Assembly: GCA_945874355.1 (NCBI GenBank)
Contig: CAMCGB010000004.1
Location: 103,596 to 167,595 of the forward strand
Length of the DNA stretch: 64,000 nt
Origin: an uncultured Bacteroides sp.
Lineage (GTDB): Bacteria; Bacteroidota; Bacteroidia; Bacteroidales; UBA932
Direction: 5' to 3'
Below, one piece after another: positions 47,163 to 55,940 of the stretch (the stretch's first letter is position 1; every line of letters starts with the position of its first letter). The translations under genes were made by a program, and so were the position numbers. The notes under the pieces were generated by a model that ran no database searches, was not told the origin of the DNA, and saw only the letters and a program-made list of their open reading frames with translations.

Positions 47163-47174
47163 AGCAAAAAATGC

Positions 47175-47182
47175 TAACTTTG
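47175..47182 (+). promoter_or_regulatory. Promoter -7 element for the remnant at 47231
   Basis: TAACTTTG matches TAnnTTTG, 48 bases before the ATG at 47231 and divergent from the rubredoxin promoter. Confidence 0.45.
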
Positions 47183-47230
47183 CGCCGTTTTATTTGGAAA
47201 ATGCCTGTTAGAGGGAATTAATCGCGAATA

Positions 47231-47347
47231 ATGGATAAAATAAAGTATGTGCTTGCCGCCCTTCTCGTGCTGCTTTCAGCAAACGCGCTGGACGACGGGA
47301 GTTTCATCCAGACCTTCTCGCGCACCGACGGCTCAGTCTTCGAATAG
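47231..47347 (+). pseudogene. 5' remnant of a gene for an exported protein
   Basis: Thirty-eight codons starting MDKIKYVLAALLVLLSANAL, a good signal peptide, then DDGSFIQTF... and a stop at 47347. The codons resemble those of the pectin genes, and a promoter lies at the right distance, but nothing follows. It looks like the head of a gene whose body was lost when the Fic-ATPase islet arrived. A genuine 38-residue secreted peptide is possible but less likely. Confidence 0.4.
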
Positions 47348-47436
47348 CGCACGCCTTCATATTCCCGAATCCGCCGAAAGCTCATCGGCAGCAAGTACAC
47401 AAAGAAACACTTTCCACCCAACAGGATATCACCAAA

Positions 47437-47502
47437 GTAGGGTGAAAAGTGCTATATTTGCACAAAAAGTAGGGAGAAAATCCCTAAAAGGTAGGGAGAA
47501 AC
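47437..47502 (+). promoter_or_regulatory. Fic-gene promoter with three GTAGGGAGAAA operator-like motifs
   Basis: The -7 element TATATTTG is at 47453-47460. GTAGGGTGAAAA is at 47437-47448, between the -33 and -7 positions; GTAGGGAGAAAA is at 47469-47480 and GTAGGGAGAAA at 47491-47501, at and after the expected start of transcription. Spacings are 32 and 22 bases, close to three and two helical turns. This placement is that of a repressor operator, or of leader RNA elements next to the ribosome-binding region. Confidence 0.65.
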
Positions 47503-47509
47503 CGCAACG

Positions 47510-48526
47510 ATGAGTGTTATGATAAATAAATTAGAACAACTTGTAACAAGATATCGGGAACTTGGTATTGACACCCAGATAGACTATGAAAAATTCTATC
47601 TATACTCGTTGATTACCCATTCAACAGCTATCGAGGGCTCAACCATCACAGAATTGGAGAATCAGATAATGTTCGACCACGGTGTGAGCTTAAAAGGAAA
47701 GAGTATAGAGGAACAGAGTATGAACCTCGATTTGAAGCTTGCATACGAGAAGGCCATCGAACTTGCAAAACTTCACAAGCCGTTTACGATAGATATGCTC
47801 ATTTCGCTATCTGCGCTTGTGATGAAGAATACCGGCAGGGAGTATAACACAGCTTTGGGCGTTTTTTCATCAGCTCGCGGTGAGTTGCGTTTGCTCAATG
47901 TTACTGCAGGTATTGGAGGTCGTTCATATATGAATTATAGTAAGGTGCCTGCAAAATTGGCAGAGTTTTGCGAGAGATTAAACTCTGAGCGGGCAAAGGC
48001 ATCCAGGATGTCGGTAGATGAGTTATATCAATTGACATTTGACGCTCACTATAATCTTGTAACAATTCATCCCTGGGCTGATGGCAATGGTCGTATGGCT
48101 CGTTTGGTGATGAATATGTTGCAGTTTGAATTTGGACTTATCCCAACAAAGATACTAAAAGAGGACAAGGAGGAATATATCAAGGCATTGGTTGCGACAC
48201 GCGAGGATGATGACCTTGATATTTTCAGAAGGTTTATGGCCGATATGATGGAGGAGAACTTGCGAAATGAGATTGCCAGCTATCTGTACTCTATCGGAGT
48301 TCAGTATAGTGGGGAGAAAACAAAAGAAGGTAGGGAGAAACTGACAAAAAGTAGGGAGAAAATCGTTGAATTGCTTGCCGAAAATGGGAAACTGAGCGCC
48401 GCTGCACTCGCCGGGAAGATCGGCATTTCAGCCAAGGCCATAGAAAAGCACCTTGCCAGGCTCAAAGCTGACGGCATCATAGAGCGTATCGGCCCAGCCA
48501 AAGGGGGATATTGGAGAGTAAAATGA
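47510..48526 (+). CDS. Fic-domain protein (probable AMP-transferase) with winged-helix C-terminus
   Basis: A 338-residue Fic protein. The active-site motif is HPWADGNGR (187-195), with Trp in place of the usual Phe. The auto-inhibitory motif STAIEG (38-43) lies N-terminal, as in class II Fic proteins. Residues 267-287 are three seven-residue repeats (SGEKTKE, GREKLTK, SREKIVE), followed by a winged helix (about 283-338, IGISAKAIEKHLARLKADGII). Fic proteins transfer AMP or similar groups to target proteins; the target is unknown. A second start, MINKLE at 47519, is possible. Codons are richer in A and T than in the pectin genes, a sign of transfer. Confidence 0.88.
   Translation: MSVMINKLEQLVTRYRELGIDTQIDYEKFYLYSLITHSTAIEGSTITELENQIMFDHGVSLKGKSIEEQSMNLDLKLAYEKAIELAKLHKPFTIDMLISLSALVMKNTGREYNTALGVFSSARGELRLLNVTAGIGGRSYMNYSKVPAKLAEFCERLNSERAKASRMSVDELYQLTFDAHYNLVTIHPWADGNGRMARLVMNMLQFEFGLIPTKILKEDKEEYIKALVATREDDDLDIFRRFMADMMEENLRNEIASYLYSIGVQYSGEKTKEGREKLTKSREKIVELLAENGKLSAAALAGKIGISAKAIEKHLARLKADGIIERIGPAKGGYWRVK
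48309..48362 (+). repeat. Three in-gene copies of the Fic promoter motif
   Basis: GTGGGGAGAAAA (48309), GTAGGGAGAAA (48330) and GTAGGGAGAAAA (48351) begin exactly 21 bases apart, which is seven codons and two helical turns. Two are embedded in longer perfect matches to the promoter: CAAAAAGTAGGGAGAAAATC at 48345-48364 equals 47463-47482, and AAGGTAGGGAGAAAC at 48327-48341 equals 47488-47502. Confidence 0.85.
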
Positions 48527-48540
48527 CAGGGAAAACAGGC

Positions 48541-48589
48541 TTTTATTTTGCGTAGAAGTACAATATTTTCATTATTTCGCAAAATAAAA
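48541..48589. repeat. 12-bp inverted repeat between convergent Fic and ATPase genes
   Basis: TTTTATTTTGCG (48541-48552) and CGCAAAATAAAA (48578-48589) are perfect arms around a 25-base loop, just after the fic stop. It may be a two-way transcription end. A second, weaker pair, GTTTACA (48649-48655) and TGTAAAC (48691-48697), follows. No gene was seen in 48527-48727. Confidence 0.55.
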
Positions 48590-48727
48590 TATAATTTACC
48601 AGTCGAAAGTGACCTTCCCTGAAAATGGGTTACACATTCACTGGACCGGTTTACATTGGAGGGCCCGAGTCTGCAATTTTTCACTATAATTGTAAACAAA
48701 CGGTAGTATACCGGGATCCCCCCAACC

Positions 48728-49900
48728 TCAATAAAGAAAACCGAACATCCAGAGAGGGATCTGGTTATCGAACACATATTCAATGTCGTCCTTTACCACA
48801 TATCCTTCCCTGGCGACGCTTATCTGCTTCTTTCCCTTCTTCCTGCCTCCGACTTCGAAGGTCTTGCCGTCTATCTCAAAGTCAGATACGGGAGATTCCA
48901 GAGTCTCGTATTTCTCTTTCGTCCAACAGAGAAAGACGGTCTCGCGAGCGTTTCCGATTTCGGCTCTTTCTCCAGACAGCACATAGGCCATATTCGGATT
49001 ATGCAGGTAGATTTTGTCCATCTTTCGCAAGACGGCATCACCGTTGGCTTTCATGCTCAATGTTGAGACTAATTCTGCTTTTTCCAAATACTCAAGATAC
49101 TTGGGGAGTTCATCGCGGTCCAGGCCCAGGTCCCTTGCCATATTGGAGTAGTTGATTGTGACCGGGACACTCCTCGATATGTAGTACATGAATTTTTTGA
49201 GCTTCTGAGTAGCGGCGATAGTCATCTTTGCATACTTCGGAATATCCAGTTCTACTGTAGTATTGATTATCTGACGAAGGCGGGTTTCGAACTCGGGTTC
49301 GCTGCAAAAAGGATAGCAGCCTTTTTTCATATACTCGTCGAAGTATTTGAGGGGGCGTTCCGGACCATAGGGAAAGTCCACTTTGCCCTTCAAAATCTCC
49401 TCAAGGGTGGCCGGCTTCAATGACCAGCCGCAGCGTAGATTCAGATACTCCCTGAACGACCAGACCGGGAGGTGGTATTCAATGACTCGGCGACTGAGGT
49501 CAGCGCCACCATCTTTCAGGTCCAGCATCGAACTGCCAGAATAAACCACATGGAGCAGCGGGAGAGAGTCATAGATGTTTTTGATTTCCCGGCTCCAATG
49601 TTCGTATTTGTGAATCTCGTCAATATACAGATACTTTCCACCGCGGGCGAAGAACTCCCTGGCAGTATCCAGCAGGGTATGGGCACTGAAATAAATGTCA
49701 TCGGCCACGACATAGAGAGACTCATCCTTATGCCCGCCCATTTTGATGTGCTGGAGGATGAGGGTTGACTTTCCTACACCTTTCTGCCCCAGGATACCAA
49801 GGACACGGACATCCCAGTTGATAGTTTTATGCTGCTCCCTAAAAAAATCCATTGGTGTCAGTTCAAGGAGCAGATTATACTGTTCATAAAGTGCTTTCAT
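48728..49900 (-). CDS. AAA_14/DUF4143-type ATPase
   Basis: A 390-residue cytoplasmic P-loop ATPase. Walker A is GQKGVGKST (38-46), Walker B is YLYIDEIH (90-97), and a sensor-like VYSGSSML follows. The C-terminal half holds a winged-helix segment (about 240-290, NYSNMARDLGLDRDELPKYLEYLEKA) and a DUF4143-like nuclease-type fold (about 300-390, DFEIDGKTFEVGG...). Such ATPases are common stand-alone accessory genes in Bacteroidales; a role in defence or stress is often suspected but unproven. The start at 49900 is preferred over 49927, because the latter lies at or before the expected transcript start. Confidence 0.85.
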   Translation of the reverse strand: MKALYEQYNLLLELTPMDFFREQHKTINWDVRVLGILGQKGVGKSTLILQHIKMGGHKDESLYVVADDIYFSAHTLLDTAREFFARGGKYLYIDEIHKYEHWSREIKNIYDSLPLLHVVYSGSSMLDLKDGGADLSRRVIEYHLPVWSFREYLNLRCGWSLKPATLEEILKGKVDFPYGPERPLKYFDEYMKKGCYPFCSEPEFETRLRQIINTTVELDIPKYAKMTIAATQKLKKFMYYISRSVPVTINYSNMARDLGLDRDELPKYLEYLEKAELVSTLSMKANGDAVLRKMDKIYLHNPNMAYVLSGERAEIGNARETVFLCWTKEKYETLESPVSDFEIDGKTFEVGGRKKGKKQISVAREGYVVKDDIEYVFDNQIPLWMFGFLY

Positions 49901-49924
49901 AATCATTGCGGTATTTATCCGGCA

Positions 49925-49991
49925 CAAATATACAAATATTGCGGGAACTTTCCCGCAATATTTTCAAAAAATTGCGGAGAAAGTTCCGCAA
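49925..49991 (-). promoter_or_regulatory. ATPase promoter with two TTGCGG palindromes
   Basis: On the - strand the -7 element TATATTTG occupies 49925-49932. Immediately upstream are two dyads: ATATTGCGGGA (49936-49946) with TCCCGCAATAT (49951-49961), and TTGCGGA (49972-49978) with TCCGCAA (49985-49991). Centres are 33 bases apart, about three helical turns. The first covers the -10 to -35 interval, so a bound protein would block the polymerase. Confidence 0.65.
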
Positions 49992-50059
49992 GAATCTGGA
50001 GTCATGTCGAGCCTTTCAGTGGCTACGACTGGCTTTGAAGCAACTGAAACTCAATCGAA

Positions 50060-50090
50060 AATAAAAGCCGGCTCCGAAATTGGAGCCGGC
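50060..50090 (-). terminator. Intrinsic terminator after susD
   Basis: A 9-bp perfect stem, GCCGGCTCC (50067-50075) with GGAGCCGGC (50082-50090), has a 6-base loop. Read on the - strand it is followed by TTTTATTTT, and it lies about 36 bases past the SusD stop. Confidence 0.85.
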
Positions 50091-50125
50091 CTTTATTTCA
50101 GGCATTAAGCCAAACGGTTCTGCTA

Positions 50126-52159
50126 CTACTGCTGAGGCAGACCGTAGCCGTTGGTAACCTTACCCTTTGACTGCTGGATGGTCTCCAGAGGGATGGGGTG
50201 GAAGTAAAGAGGAACATTTGAGAGCTCTATACCAGAGAGCTGGTTGTAATCCCAAAGTCCTTCCTTTCCGGCTACCATATCGATAGCCCAAGCGGTCTTG
50301 ACATAACCGTCAGCCTCAAGCGCTGCAATCTTATCGGCAGACAGATTCTCGAAGAGACCTACGACAGCGATGTTATGCTTGGTTCCGCTTACAACGCTGG
50401 CAACTTCTGCAAGCTGAGTATAATCGTAGCATCCTCTCCATCCGGGAACAAGAGCAGGGTTGGTCTCGCCGGGAGCGGCATCGTAAGTAAGGGTAGCCAC
50501 TTCCTTGCCGCTCAGATCCACAAACTTGGTCCAGATATAGCCGGGGAGCACCTTACCATTGGCGAACTGGTGATAGCCGTCCTTCTCGAGGTTAGCCAAG
50601 ACAGTCTTCAGCTCGGCACGGTAATCAAGAGCCATCTGAGGGAAGTAACCGGTACGAATCTCAGCCCACTTGATATTGCCTTCTCCGACGGTCTCTCTCT
50701 TGTACTCAGCTATAACTGCCTTTACGAGAGCCTCACCGGAGAGTCCTGAAAGCTTGTGGTTGTTGTCGCCGAAGGCACGGGCGCGCAGCTGGTTGAGCAT
50801 ATCGAGAGCCTCTGCATTGTCGCCAAGGGCGGCGTCAACTTCTGCGAGCTCAAGCATAGTGATGGGCACACGGAAGAAGGCGTAGTTCATACCTGACTTG
50901 CGGCAGGCAGTAACATAAGGCACAGCCATCTTGTTGATGTCCCACTTGTTGATTGCAAGACCGCCGCTGTTGCGGGAGCCGGACTTGAAGTTGACCAGCT
51001 TCTCGCTTCCCTTTCCGTCTGAACCGGTAATAACTACGCTGGCATCCCTTCTCTTGTCTCCGTCCTCATAAGCGGTGTAGTAGAATATGGGGTTAGCCCT
51101 TGTTCCCGCGAACACCTTGCAGGGTGCAGCCACCTTGGTAGCTCCGTCTGAAGGACGGCCCTGTGAGTAAGGACGCTCGCTCTGGTTGGGAGCGACATTA
51201 CCAACCTCATAGAGAGACTCGGGAGACACCTGCATATCCATAATGTACTGGAAACCTCTCTGGAAAGGATTGTTGGCATAGCTGCGGTCGTCAGATGTGA
51301 TAAGGATGGAAGTACCCTTGCGCTCTCCGAGCACCTTGCGAAGGTAGGTCTGAGCCTCCTGATAGTATTTCTTCCAGTCAGTCCTGCGCACATACTTGGC
51401 GTCGGTGTTGCTACTCAGGCCCTTATCCTCGAACTGTACTGAACCATAAAGGCCCTCAACATCGGTTCTTACGGTCTGCCATCCGCCGGCAAACAGGTTG
51501 CACTCTGCGATAAGCTGGTTGGCGAAAGTGCGGCTCATCCTTTCTGCGGTGATTCCACCTTCTCCGAGGTCATACATCTTTGATTCAACCTCCTTGAGCT
51601 TTGCGATGCAAGCATCGAGGATATCATAGCGAGAAGCAAGAGCATAATCCTCAACTACCTGGTTCTCAACACCGAAAGGCACATCTCCGAAGTGCTTTAC
51701 GAGCTCGAGATAGCTGTAGGCCCAAAGGGTCCAGGCCTCGCCGTAGAGCTGGGTCCAGTCGTTCACTCCGTTTGCATTGACAAACTCATCCTTCTGCTCG
51801 ATGATGCCGGCGACGCGTGCACAGCGTGCAAGAATCTTATAGAGATTGTTGAACTGGCCTGCCTTATTATTGACACCGGCCTCGCGGGGCTGAAGATAAC
51901 CGATACGGCCGTTGTTGGACGTAGCCTCAGGATAGTACTCACAGTCTGAAACGTCGTTCCAGTTGTAGTTTCCGCCACCGGCAACGCCTCTATAGGTAGC
52001 GTAGCAGTATGAGAGAGTCTTGAAAGCCTCGCTCACAGAAGAAGTGACAAACTCGTCGTCGGACTTGTCCGGAGAGCTGACACCCAGATAGTCAGACTTG
52101 CACTGGGTCAGAGTGAGACAGAGAGCAAGTGCGGCAAGAGTATATAATATCTTTTTCAT
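50126..52159 (-). CDS. SusD-like glycan-binding lipoprotein
   Basis: A 677-residue surface lipoprotein (LCLTLTQCKS, Cys20) with SusD features: TPR-like helices (EAWTLWAYSYLELVKHFGDVPF), MLELAEVDAALGDNAEALDMLNQLRARAF, and a tail with LYFHPIPLETIQ and VTNGYG. It caps the SusC pore and delivers oligosaccharides. It follows SusC by 18 bases and has a strong terminator. At 677 residues it is longer than many SusD proteins; the extra length lies in the C-terminal half. Confidence 0.94.
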   Translation of the reverse strand: MKKILYTLAALALCLTLTQCKSDYLGVSSPDKSDDEFVTSSVSEAFKTLSYCYATYRGVAGGGNYNWNDVSDCEYYPEATSNNGRIGYLQPREAGVNNKAGQFNNLYKILARCARVAGIIEQKDEFVNANGVNDWTQLYGEAWTLWAYSYLELVKHFGDVPFGVENQVVEDYALASRYDILDACIAKLKEVESKMYDLGEGGITAERMSRTFANQLIAECNLFAGGWQTVRTDVEGLYGSVQFEDKGLSSNTDAKYVRRTDWKKYYQEAQTYLRKVLGERKGTSILITSDDRSYANNPFQRGFQYIMDMQVSPESLYEVGNVAPNQSERPYSQGRPSDGATKVAAPCKVFAGTRANPIFYYTAYEDGDKRRDASVVITGSDGKGSEKLVNFKSGSRNSGGLAINKWDINKMAVPYVTACRKSGMNYAFFRVPITMLELAEVDAALGDNAEALDMLNQLRARAFGDNNHKLSGLSGEALVKAVIAEYKRETVGEGNIKWAEIRTGYFPQMALDYRAELKTVLANLEKDGYHQFANGKVLPGYIWTKFVDLSGKEVATLTYDAAPGETNPALVPGWRGCYDYTQLAEVASVVSGTKHNIAVVGLFENLSADKIAALEADGYVKTAWAIDMVAGKEGLWDYNQLSGIELSNVPLYFHPIPLETIQQSKGKVTNGYGLPQQ

Positions 52160-52177
52160 ACTTTATTCCGATAATGA

Positions 52178-55100
52178 TTAGAACGATACATTGACACCAA
52201 GGACGAATGAACGGGCACGGGGATATGCGCCATAATCGATACCGGGGGTAGGATAGTTGGCGTTCATGTTGTTGTTGGTGCTCACCTCAGGATCAAGACC
52301 TGAGTACTTGGTGAGGGTAAACACGTTGTAGGCTGTTGCATAAACTCTCAGAGAGCTGATGCTCAGAGCCTTTGCGAACTTCGACACGCTCGGCAGAGTG
52401 TATCCGAGGGTGAGGGTGTTCAGACGCAGGTAAGAGCCGTCCTCGATACCAAGGTTGGACACGATACCGTTCTCATTGTAGAACAGAGGGAAGTTGGCGT
52501 TGACATTGGCAGCGTCCAGGTCTGAAGGTTCTTCAAGACGGAAGAGCTGTCCGTTCTTGTCGATGTCGTAAAGCTTGTAAGAGTCCTTGAGGAGGGCAAG
52601 GTGGTTTTCATAAACACCGGTCTCCTTGTAACCGTTCAGGCTGACAAGCTTGTTGATGTTGTAGATTTGGTTGCCCACGCTGTAGTTGAAGTACAGGCCG
52701 AGATCCCAGTTCTTGTAGTTGGCGTTGATATTGAAACCTCCGGTGAAGAGAGGGTTCATATCACCGATAACCTCATAGTCTTTGGCATCAACTGTACCGC
52801 TCCCGTCCACATCCTTGAATTTGACCATACCGGGGTATGCGTTCTGTCCCTTGGGAACACGGTTCTCGGCTCCGTGGAACACACCGGTGATGTTGGAAGA
52901 AAGATCGGGAACACCGGGCTTGAGGGTGTATACGCCGTTAGCGTAGGTGAAGTCGTCTGCAGTGTACCATCCGTCGTACTGAAGTCCCTGAACCAGACCA
53001 ACAGGCATGCCTACCTGGAATACATAGTCGTTTCCGGGGTTGCCGGCGTGGAACCAGCTTGAACCGTACTGGGTTGATACGTTCTCTGCGAGAGCGTCGA
53101 TGTTGTTTCGGTTGAAGTTGATGTTGGCGCTCAGATTCAGTCCCCAGTCCTTAGTCTGAACCAGGACAGCGTTCAGGGCAAGTTCAACACCCTTGTTGCT
53201 GGTCTGGCCAATGTTGGCGAAGGTAGAGGTAAATCCGGTGATACCAGGGATGGTAACGTTCATCAGAAGGTCCTTGGTAGTGTTCCAATAGAGATCGGCG
53301 CTACCTGAGAGCCTGCTGTCAAGAACTGCAAAGTCAATACCGAGGTTGCGGGTGATGGTGGTCTCCCACTTCAGGTCAGGGTTGGCCATAGAAGCGGCAA
53401 GGTCGTAAGAAGTATAGTTCTGGCCTCCGATGGCGTGGGCGGTAGAGCTGGCGCTCCAGGTCTGAGACCAAAGGTCGGAGCTGATACCGTCATTACCTAC
53501 AGTACCGTAAGAGAGTCTGAGCTTGAGGTCGTCAAGCCAGTTCACATCCTGCATGAAAGGCTCGTCGCCAAGTCTCCAGGCAAAGGCTGCTGCAGGGAAA
53601 TATCCCCAGCGGTGTTTGGGAGAGAACTTGCTGGAACCGTCGGCACGCATCGTAAGGGTAAACAGATAGCGGTCGAGAAGAGTGTAGTTTACTCTACCGA
53701 AGTAAGAAAGAATCCTTGAAGGAGTGGTGTATCCGGTGGAGAACATATCGGTAACCTTCAGGGCAGTAGCGCTCTGGTCAAACTGGTTGATCATAGCAAA
53801 GGCGTTCTCCTTGGTATAGTTGGCGGGGAAGCGGTCAGCCCTTATCTTCATCGAGTTACCTCCGGAATTGGTCATTTCCTGTCCGAGGAGAACGTTGAAG
53901 TTGTGGGCTTCTCCGAGCTTGAACATATAGTTCAGGGTGTTGGTCCAGCGCATATTCCAAGAGTCTCCCTTCACGAGGGTGGCTTCGCCGGCCCACTGCT
54001 TCTCTCCGGTAGCATCATCAAGATAGCCGCTGGCAACTGCTCCCGACCATGTTCTCTCCTGCTTGTATGAACGGGCAAGGGAGATCTCAGAGTGGTAGGT
54101 GAGGCCCTTTACGATGTTCCAGTTGATGGAAGCATTTCCCCTGATGGTCTGACGGTTGCGCTGAGGCTCATAGTCAAGAATCATCTGGTAAGGATCGTAC
54201 TGGTCCCAAAGAGCAGACTTTCCGTACTGCTCTACAGCGCCCTCGCGGAATGCGGCCTTATCACCGAGGATGTCTTTGGTAGCGATAGGACGGAAGCGGT
54301 AAGCAGAAGAAAGGGTGGAGCCGCTACGGCTTCCGGTTCCTTCATATCCCATTGCGCTCACGTCGGTGTAACGGACGTCAAGGGCCATATTCAACTTGTC
54401 GCTGATCTTCTGGTCAACCTTCAGGGATACGTTCGCCCTCTTGTTGTAAGAGTTGATTTTCATACCGTCCTCGTCATTGTAGTTGACAGAGAAGAGCACC
54501 TTGGTCATATCGGTACCTCCGCTCACTGACACGTCGTGGCTGTGGGAGAATGAGTTGTTGTAGATCTGCTTCTGCACATCGTACTTCTCTACATTCTTGT
54601 AACGGTTGATGTCGCCGTATGCGCCGATTCCGTAGAGCTTGGTGAAAGGATCCACATAGTAACTTCCGTTAGCCTCGGCATTTGCCCATACATAAGCAAG
54701 ATAATCGTAAGGGTCGAGGGCCTCGATATACTTTGTAGGGGTGTTAAGTTTTGCGTAGCCGCTGTAGGTAACCCTTACTTTTCCTTCCTTGGCACCCTTG
54801 GTGGTGATGAGGATAACTCCGTTTGCACCACGGGCTCCGTAGATAGCGGTAGAAGAAGCGTCCTTGAGCACGTCGATTGACTCAACCTGGTCTGAAGGGA
54901 TGTCGCTGAGGGTTCCGGCAACTCCGTCGATGAGCACGAGAGGATCGTTGCTCTGGGAGATTGAACCGCCACCGCGCACGCGGATGTTGACCGTAGCGTC
55001 AGGACGACCGTCCTGGGAGATGACGTTCACACCGGCGAGCTTACCCTGGAGGGCCTGGGCCACATTGGCAACAGGAGCTGCGGCAAGGGTCTTGGAATTG

Positions 55101-55486
55101 ACAGAAGCTACACTTCCGGTCAAATCACGCCTCTTGACGGTCTGGTAACCGATCACGACGGCGTCATCAAGGAACAGGGCGTCCTCCTCAAGGATGATGG
55201 CAACGCTCTTCTGTCCTTCTGTGAGGGTGATAATTGCATCTTTGTATCCGATGCAAGAGGCAACCAGAGTCGCCTTGGGGGATACTGTCAGGGTGAAATC
55301 TCCGTCAACGGTAGTCACTGCTCCGTTAGTGGGGTTGCCCTGTTCAACGATGCCGGCGCCTATTACAGGAAGGCCCTTTGCATCTTTGACAGTTCCCGTA
55401 ACCTTCTGCTGTGCGAAGGCTGTTGTAGTCCCGAGAATAAGGGCCAATGCCCCCATAAGGACTGTCTTCAGATGATTCTTCATCAT
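52178..55486 (-). CDS. SusC-like TonB-dependent glycan transporter
   Basis: A 1102-residue outer-membrane transporter: signal peptide (to AFAQQ), carboxypeptidase-regulatory-like domain (about 28-105), SusC box-like LDDAVVIGYQTVKRRDLTGSV, plug (VRGGGSISQSNDPLVLIDG, IYGARGANGVILITTKG) and barrel ending VLGVNVSF. It works with SusD to import pectin-derived oligosaccharides. The start could be either of two adjacent ATGs. It is divergent from kdgK, with a promoter and leader of about 65 bases. Confidence 0.96.
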   Translation of the reverse strand: MMKNHLKTVLMGALALILGTTTAFAQQKVTGTVKDAKGLPVIGAGIVEQGNPTNGAVTTVDGDFTLTVSPKATLVASCIGYKDAIITLTEGQKSVAIILEEDALFLDDAVVIGYQTVKRRDLTGSVASVNSKTLAAAPVANVAQALQGKLAGVNVISQDGRPDATVNIRVRGGGSISQSNDPLVLIDGVAGTLSDIPSDQVESIDVLKDASSTAIYGARGANGVILITTKGAKEGKVRVTYSGYAKLNTPTKYIEALDPYDYLAYVWANAEANGSYYVDPFTKLYGIGAYGDINRYKNVEKYDVQKQIYNNSFSHSHDVSVSGGTDMTKVLFSVNYNDEDGMKINSYNKRANVSLKVDQKISDKLNMALDVRYTDVSAMGYEGTGSRSGSTLSSAYRFRPIATKDILGDKAAFREGAVEQYGKSALWDQYDPYQMILDYEPQRNRQTIRGNASINWNIVKGLTYHSEISLARSYKQERTWSGAVASGYLDDATGEKQWAGEATLVKGDSWNMRWTNTLNYMFKLGEAHNFNVLLGQEMTNSGGNSMKIRADRFPANYTKENAFAMINQFDQSATALKVTDMFSTGYTTPSRILSYFGRVNYTLLDRYLFTLTMRADGSSKFSPKHRWGYFPAAAFAWRLGDEPFMQDVNWLDDLKLRLSYGTVGNDGISSDLWSQTWSASSTAHAIGGQNYTSYDLAASMANPDLKWETTITRNLGIDFAVLDSRLSGSADLYWNTTKDLLMNVTIPGITGFTSTFANIGQTSNKGVELALNAVLVQTKDWGLNLSANINFNRNNIDALAENVSTQYGSSWFHAGNPGNDYVFQVGMPVGLVQGLQYDGWYTADDFTYANGVYTLKPGVPDLSSNITGVFHGAENRVPKGQNAYPGMVKFKDVDGSGTVDAKDYEVIGDMNPLFTGGFNINANYKNWDLGLYFNYSVGNQIYNINKLVSLNGYKETGVYENHLALLKDSYKLYDIDKNGQLFRLEEPSDLDAANVNANFPLFYNENGIVSNLGIEDGSYLRLNTLTLGYTLPSVSKFAKALSISSLRVYATAYNVFTLTKYSGLDPEVSTNNNMNANYPTPGIDYGAYPRARSFVLGVNVSF

Positions 55487-55556
55487 AATGATTGGAAAAC
55501 TGTTTGGTTATTAATAAAATTGGTGTGTGACCTAAACTATCATCAAATTAAGCCTC

Positions 55557-55564
55557 CAAAGATA
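55557..55564 (-). promoter_or_regulatory. Promoter -7 element for susC-susD
   Basis: TATCTTTG on the - strand, 70 bases upstream of the susC ATG, matches TAnnTTTG. Confidence 0.6.
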
Positions 55565-55592
55565 CTAAAAGATTCAAAAAAACAAAATAAAA

Positions 55593-55622
55593 TGACCGCC
55601 AAATTTAACAATTCAGCGGTCA
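55593..55622 (-). terminator. Hairpin terminator after a susD remnant
   Basis: TGACCGC (55593-55599) pairs with GCGGTCA (55616-55622). On the - strand the stem is followed by TTTTATTTTG, so it ends transcripts from the remnant at 55665 just before the susC promoter. Confidence 0.5.
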
Positions 55623-55664
55623 ATTATTAATAAATTTGTATAACGAACCGGGGTTCAGGCCCGT

Positions 55665-55736
55665 TTACTCCTGTTTGAAGCCATATCCGTTGGTCATTCC
55701 GCCGATAACAATCGCATTGAGATTAAAAACCTGGTC
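55665..55736 (-). pseudogene. C-terminal remnant of a susD-like gene
   Basis: Read on the - strand, 23 codons end in GGMTNGYGFKQE and a stop; the tail of the intact SusD is GKVTNGYGLPQQ (7 of 12 identical). A stop codon lies only a few codons upstream, and a terminator hairpin follows at the usual distance. The best reading is that a second SusC/D pair once lay here and was deleted. The match is short, so this is tentative. The rest of the gap, 55737-55940, is AT-rich without a gene. Confidence 0.45.
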
Positions 55737-55940
55737 AGACGTAAGAGAGCCAATTGTTCATTGCTGTTTAATTTTGGTTTGTAATAGTGTATTATTAAAA
55801 ATGTTTCTAAGCGACAGTTCTACAAGGCACAAAGTTAATGAATCATCGACAGAAAACATACAAATTTCAAACATTATTATACAATTTGTCAATATTGTCT
55901 TTACATAACGGCAAAGCAAAGGGATATCAATTATTTTTTG

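Noticed and set aside
48600..48700. attC-like or recombination site from the GTTTACA/TGTAAAC pair
   Set aside because: Arms are only seven bases, no integrase is nearby and no second copy was found.
47510..49900. Fic plus ATPase as one toxin-antitoxin pair
   Set aside because: The genes are convergent, have separate promoters and different operators, and no small antitoxin gene lies beside either; both Fic proteins carry their own inhibitory motif.
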